9,155 nucleotides of DNA, from positions 1-9,155 of the forward strand of contig JAHEZA010000062.1 of the NCBI GenBank assembly GCA_023251335.1, given 5' to 3'. Source of the stretch: Chitinophagaceae bacterium (GTDB lineage Bacteria > Bacteroidota > Bacteroidia > Chitinophagales > Chitinophagaceae). The position numbers and the translations under genes were made by a program. The notes under the pieces are model-generated. The model ran no database searches. It worked only from the letters and a program-made list of their open reading frames with translations, and was not told the origin of the DNA. Positions 6,997 to 9,155 of the stretch are shown piece by piece (within the stretch, counting starts at the first letter, position 1; every line of letters begins with the position of its first letter).

Positions 6997-8922
6997 TTAT
7001 TTTGTAAACAATTGAATAATAAATAAAATCAGCAACCCAACAACCATTAATAAGAGATAAGATCCTACCTGGCCGCTTTGTAATAATCTAAGCTGGCGAC
7101 TACCATAATTCACACTTCTTCCGACACCATTTACAATTCCATCAATACCTTTTTTGTCAAACACATTGTTTAAAAAAGTACCCAAAGAATGATATGGTTT
7201 TACAAAAAGCATATCATAAGCTTCGTCAATATAAAATTTGTTCCTGATTACTTTTACGAAACTGTTATCGGCCTCAGTAGATGGCGCATAATTTTTAAAT
7301 TTATTCCATGCCCAAATAGAAACGATAATTACCAGCAAAGCAGACACGATGATGAGTATCCATTCAGTCTGATGAGGTACTGTATGTTCGGGCAACAGTT
7401 GTTTGGAGCGCGCAAATACAGGTGATAAAAAATCACCGAATTTATTTCCATTTTTTGCAAATAATTCCGGGATACCAATAAATCCCCCGATGGCAGAAAG
7501 CACGGCAAGAATAATTAACGGTACTGTCATCGTCGCCGGGCTTTCATGAAGATGATGCTCTTGCCCAGGCGTTCCGCGAAACTTTCCTTTAAACGTCATT
7601 CCCAACAATCGGAACATATAAAAAGCGGTAAGCAACGCACCGCCCAAACCGAGAATATATAATAATGGACTTTGCGCATAAGTTGCAGAGAGAATTTCAT
7701 CTTTTGAAAAGAAGCCGGAGAATGGTGGGATGCCGGAAATAGCAAGACAGGCAATAAAAAATGTAGCATAAGTTATTTTCATTTTTTTGCCGAGGCCACC
7801 CATTTTAGTAATATCCTGTTCGCCGCCCATAGCATGAATAACAGAGCCGGCAGCCAGGAACAAAAGCGCTTTAAAAAATGCGTGCGTCATCACATGGAAT
7901 ACAGCCGCCGAATAGGCGCCGACTCCCAATCCCAGGAACATATAGCCAAGCTGGCTTACTGTTGAATAAGCCAATACTTTTTTAATATCATTTTGTTTCA
8001 ACGCAATGATTGCTGCAACAATGGCCGTAACCAAGCCAACGCTGGCTACGGCGGCTAAAGAAGCTGGTGCAAGGGAATACATTATGTTGCTTCGCGCAAT
8101 CATATAAATGCCGGCAGTTACCATTGTTGCCGCATGTATCAGCGCCGAAACCGGCGTAGGGCCAGCCATGGCATCCGGAAGCCACGTGTATAAAGGAATT
8201 TGCGCACTTTTCCCGACTGCGCCTACCAGCAATAATAAAGTAATACCGATAATTTCCGGGGAATTAATATCAGTAAACGAATAAATAATGCCATTTCCTG
8301 AATTGTACAACTCATGGTAAGAAGCAGTACCGAATAATGAGATCATCCAGAACACAGCCAAAAGAAATCCAACATCGCCAATGCGGTTCATGATAAATGC
8401 TTTCTTACCCGCATCATTATTGGCATGATCCTTAAACCAAAATCCGATTAGCAAATAAGAACAAAGACCAACACCTTCCCATCCGATATACATAATTACA
8501 TAATTGCCTCCAAGAACCAGGATGAGCATGGAAAAAACAAACAAATTCAGATAGGAAAAATATCTCCCAAAGCCCGATTGTGTTTCGTCCTTCATGTATG
8601 AAATAGAATAGACATGAATGAGGAAGCCCACACCTGTTATTATCAGGAGGAATAAAGAGGCTAACTGGTCTACCTCAAACTCAAATGGAATATTCATTTT
8701 ATCTACATGAATAAAATCGAAATAGTGAACTACCTGTGTGGTAAAGCCTTCTTTTGAAACCTGTAAAAAAACCAGCACACTAATGCAGAAAGAAACAAAA
8801 ACTACGCCGCTACCAATTATTCCTACCAACGATTTTGAAAGCGCGTTTCTTCCTAATCCGTTAATTAAACATCCGATAAGAGGAAGTAGCGGAACAAGAT
8901 AAATAAGTTGAATTGCATCCAT
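6997..8922 (-). CDS. nuoL: NADH-quinone oxidoreductase subunit L
   Basis: NuoL is the distal antiporter-like proton-pumping subunit of complex I. The 641-residue protein has the 14-helix antiporter core plus the NuoL-specific C-terminal extension: a TM at about 521-539, a long lateral amphipathic region (about 550-612, including NKFYIDEAYD) and a final TM (about 620-638). Key residues are E149 in GWEGVGLCSYLLIGFW (TM5), R180 and D183 in MNRIGDVGF, K238 in AVGKSAQIPLYTWLPDAM (TM7), H263 in SALIHAATMVTAG (TM8), K351 in THAFFKALLFL, and K407 in GFFSKDEIL (TM12). These match E144, R175, D178, K229, K342 and K399 of E. coli by motif. It is slightly longer than the E. coli protein (613 aa). A polar His-rich loop (GQEHHLHES, 453-461) lies in the C-terminal half. 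It follows nuoK by 51 nt and precedes nuoM by 5 nt. The ATG giving MDAIQLIYLVPLLPL leads straight into TM1, as expected. Confidence 0.97.
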   Translation of the reverse strand: MDAIQLIYLVPLLPLIGCLINGLGRNALSKSLVGIIGSGVVFVSFCISVLVFLQVSKEGFTTQVVHYFDFIHVDKMNIPFEFEVDQLASLFLLIITGVGFLIHVYSISYMKDETQSGFGRYFSYLNLFVFSMLILVLGGNYVIMYIGWEGVGLCSYLLIGFWFKDHANNDAGKKAFIMNRIGDVGFLLAVFWMISLFGTASYHELYNSGNGIIYSFTDINSPEIIGITLLLLVGAVGKSAQIPLYTWLPDAMAGPTPVSALIHAATMVTAGIYMIARSNIMYSLAPASLAAVASVGLVTAIVAAIIALKQNDIKKVLAYSTVSQLGYMFLGLGVGAYSAAVFHVMTHAFFKALLFLAAGSVIHAMGGEQDITKMGGLGKKMKITYATFFIACLAISGIPPFSGFFSKDEILSATYAQSPLLYILGLGGALLTAFYMFRLLGMTFKGKFRGTPGQEHHLHESPATMTVPLIILAVLSAIGGFIGIPELFAKNGNKFGDFLSPVFARSKQLLPEHTVPHQTEWILIIVSALLVIIVSIWAWNKFKNYAPSTEADNSFVKVIRNKFYIDEAYDMLFVKPYHSLGTFLNNVFDKKGIDGIVNGVGRSVNYGSRQLRLLQSGQVGSYLLLMVVGLLILFIIQLFTK

Positions 8923-8973
8923 AAGCCAGATTTCGGCAGTGTTTAAATTTTAAATATTTTTAACTTAAGAAAA

Positions 8974-9155
8974 TTAATTCTTTAGCCTGTTTAAAAAATT
9001 TATATCAATAGAACGCGTATTTCTGTATAGCATCACGATAATTGCTAACCCTACGCTCACTTCTGCGGCTGCTACTATCATAACAAAGAATACAAATATC
9101 TGGGCGCTTGTAGCCATCGAATAACTAAAGGCATTGTTACTTGCCAAATGCATTT
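8974..9155 (-). CDS. nuoK: NADH-quinone oxidoreductase subunit K, C-terminal part (5' end outside the window)
   Basis: NuoK is a small three-helix subunit of the complex I membrane arm, homologous to MrpC, that helps connect the quinone-site region to the proton pumps. Only the last 59 codons plus two bases lie in the window. The visible part covers the second half of the protein. The stretch AQIFVFFVMIVAAAEVSVGLAIIVML forms the last membrane helix, whose Glu in AAAEVSVGLAI matches the conserved membrane glutamate E72 of the E. coli protein. The end RNTRSIDINFLNRLKN matches the usual short polar tail after the Arg-rich helix cap. An in-frame ATG occurs at 9153, right at the edge, but it is internal because the first two NuoK helices and the other conserved Glu (E36) would be missing. 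Its position just before nuoL fits the standard nuoK-L-M-N order. Confidence 0.95.
   Translation of the reverse strand, partial: MHLASNNAFSYSMATSAQIFVFFVMIVAAAEVSVGLAIIVMLYRNTRSIDINFLNRLKN

Noticed and set aside
7988..8185. 65-codon minus-strand open frame within nuoL, Cys-rich and at first sight like a small metal-binding protein
   Set aside because: It is an alternative frame of the conserved TM7-TM8 region of NuoL; the Cys residues come from out-of-frame reading of Ala and Val codons.
1..9155. CRISPR array, tRNA, insertion sequence or prophage signs
   Set aside because: No regularly spaced repeats, cloverleaf sequences, transposase or integrase motifs were seen on either strand; the coding content is conserved housekeeping and transport genes.

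Overview
The window reads as chromosomal DNA of a Bacteroidota bacterium, most likely of the Chitinophagaceae/Sphingobacteriia type. The evidence is AT-rich spacers, starts without clear Shine-Dalgarno sequences, a TAnnTTTG-like -7 box, an ExbB followed by two different ExbD proteins, and a stand-alone MacB/FtsX-type permease. This placement is inferred from gene style, not from a marker gene. All seven recognisable genes lie on the minus strand, so transcription runs from the right edge to the left edge.

Right part (3997-9155): the distal end of a respiratory complex I operon, in transcription order nuoK (only its C-terminal 59 residues), nuoL, nuoM and nuoN. NuoL, NuoM and NuoN are the three antiporter-like proton-pumping subunits. 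All keep the expected charged residues: a Glu in TM5, a Lys in TM7, a Lys in TM8 or its equivalent, and a Lys or Glu in TM12. nuoL and nuoM are only 5 nt apart. nuoM and nuoN are separated by 106 nt that hold a hairpin followed by a T tract.

Middle (2121-3996): a 196-nt spacer with two inverted repeats, then a complete ABC-transporter permease with MacB periplasmic core and FtsX domains but no ATPase gene beside it, then a 402-nt AT-rich stretch with no convincing gene. The part of that stretch next to exbB carries a candidate Bacteroidota -7 box and several AAATATTT palindromes.

Left part (1-2120): a TonB-system energising cluster, exbB, exbD (223 aa, with an extra insertion) and a second exbD (canonical, cut by the left edge). 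It uses the proton motive force that complex I helps to generate in order to drive outer-membrane transport. Co-location with nuo makes physiological sense but does not show co-regulation.

I found no previously undescribed system. The genes are ordinary housekeeping and transport genes. The points worth a second look are small: the hairpins in the spacers, the insertion in the first ExbD, the extra N-terminal segment of ExbB and the lone permease.
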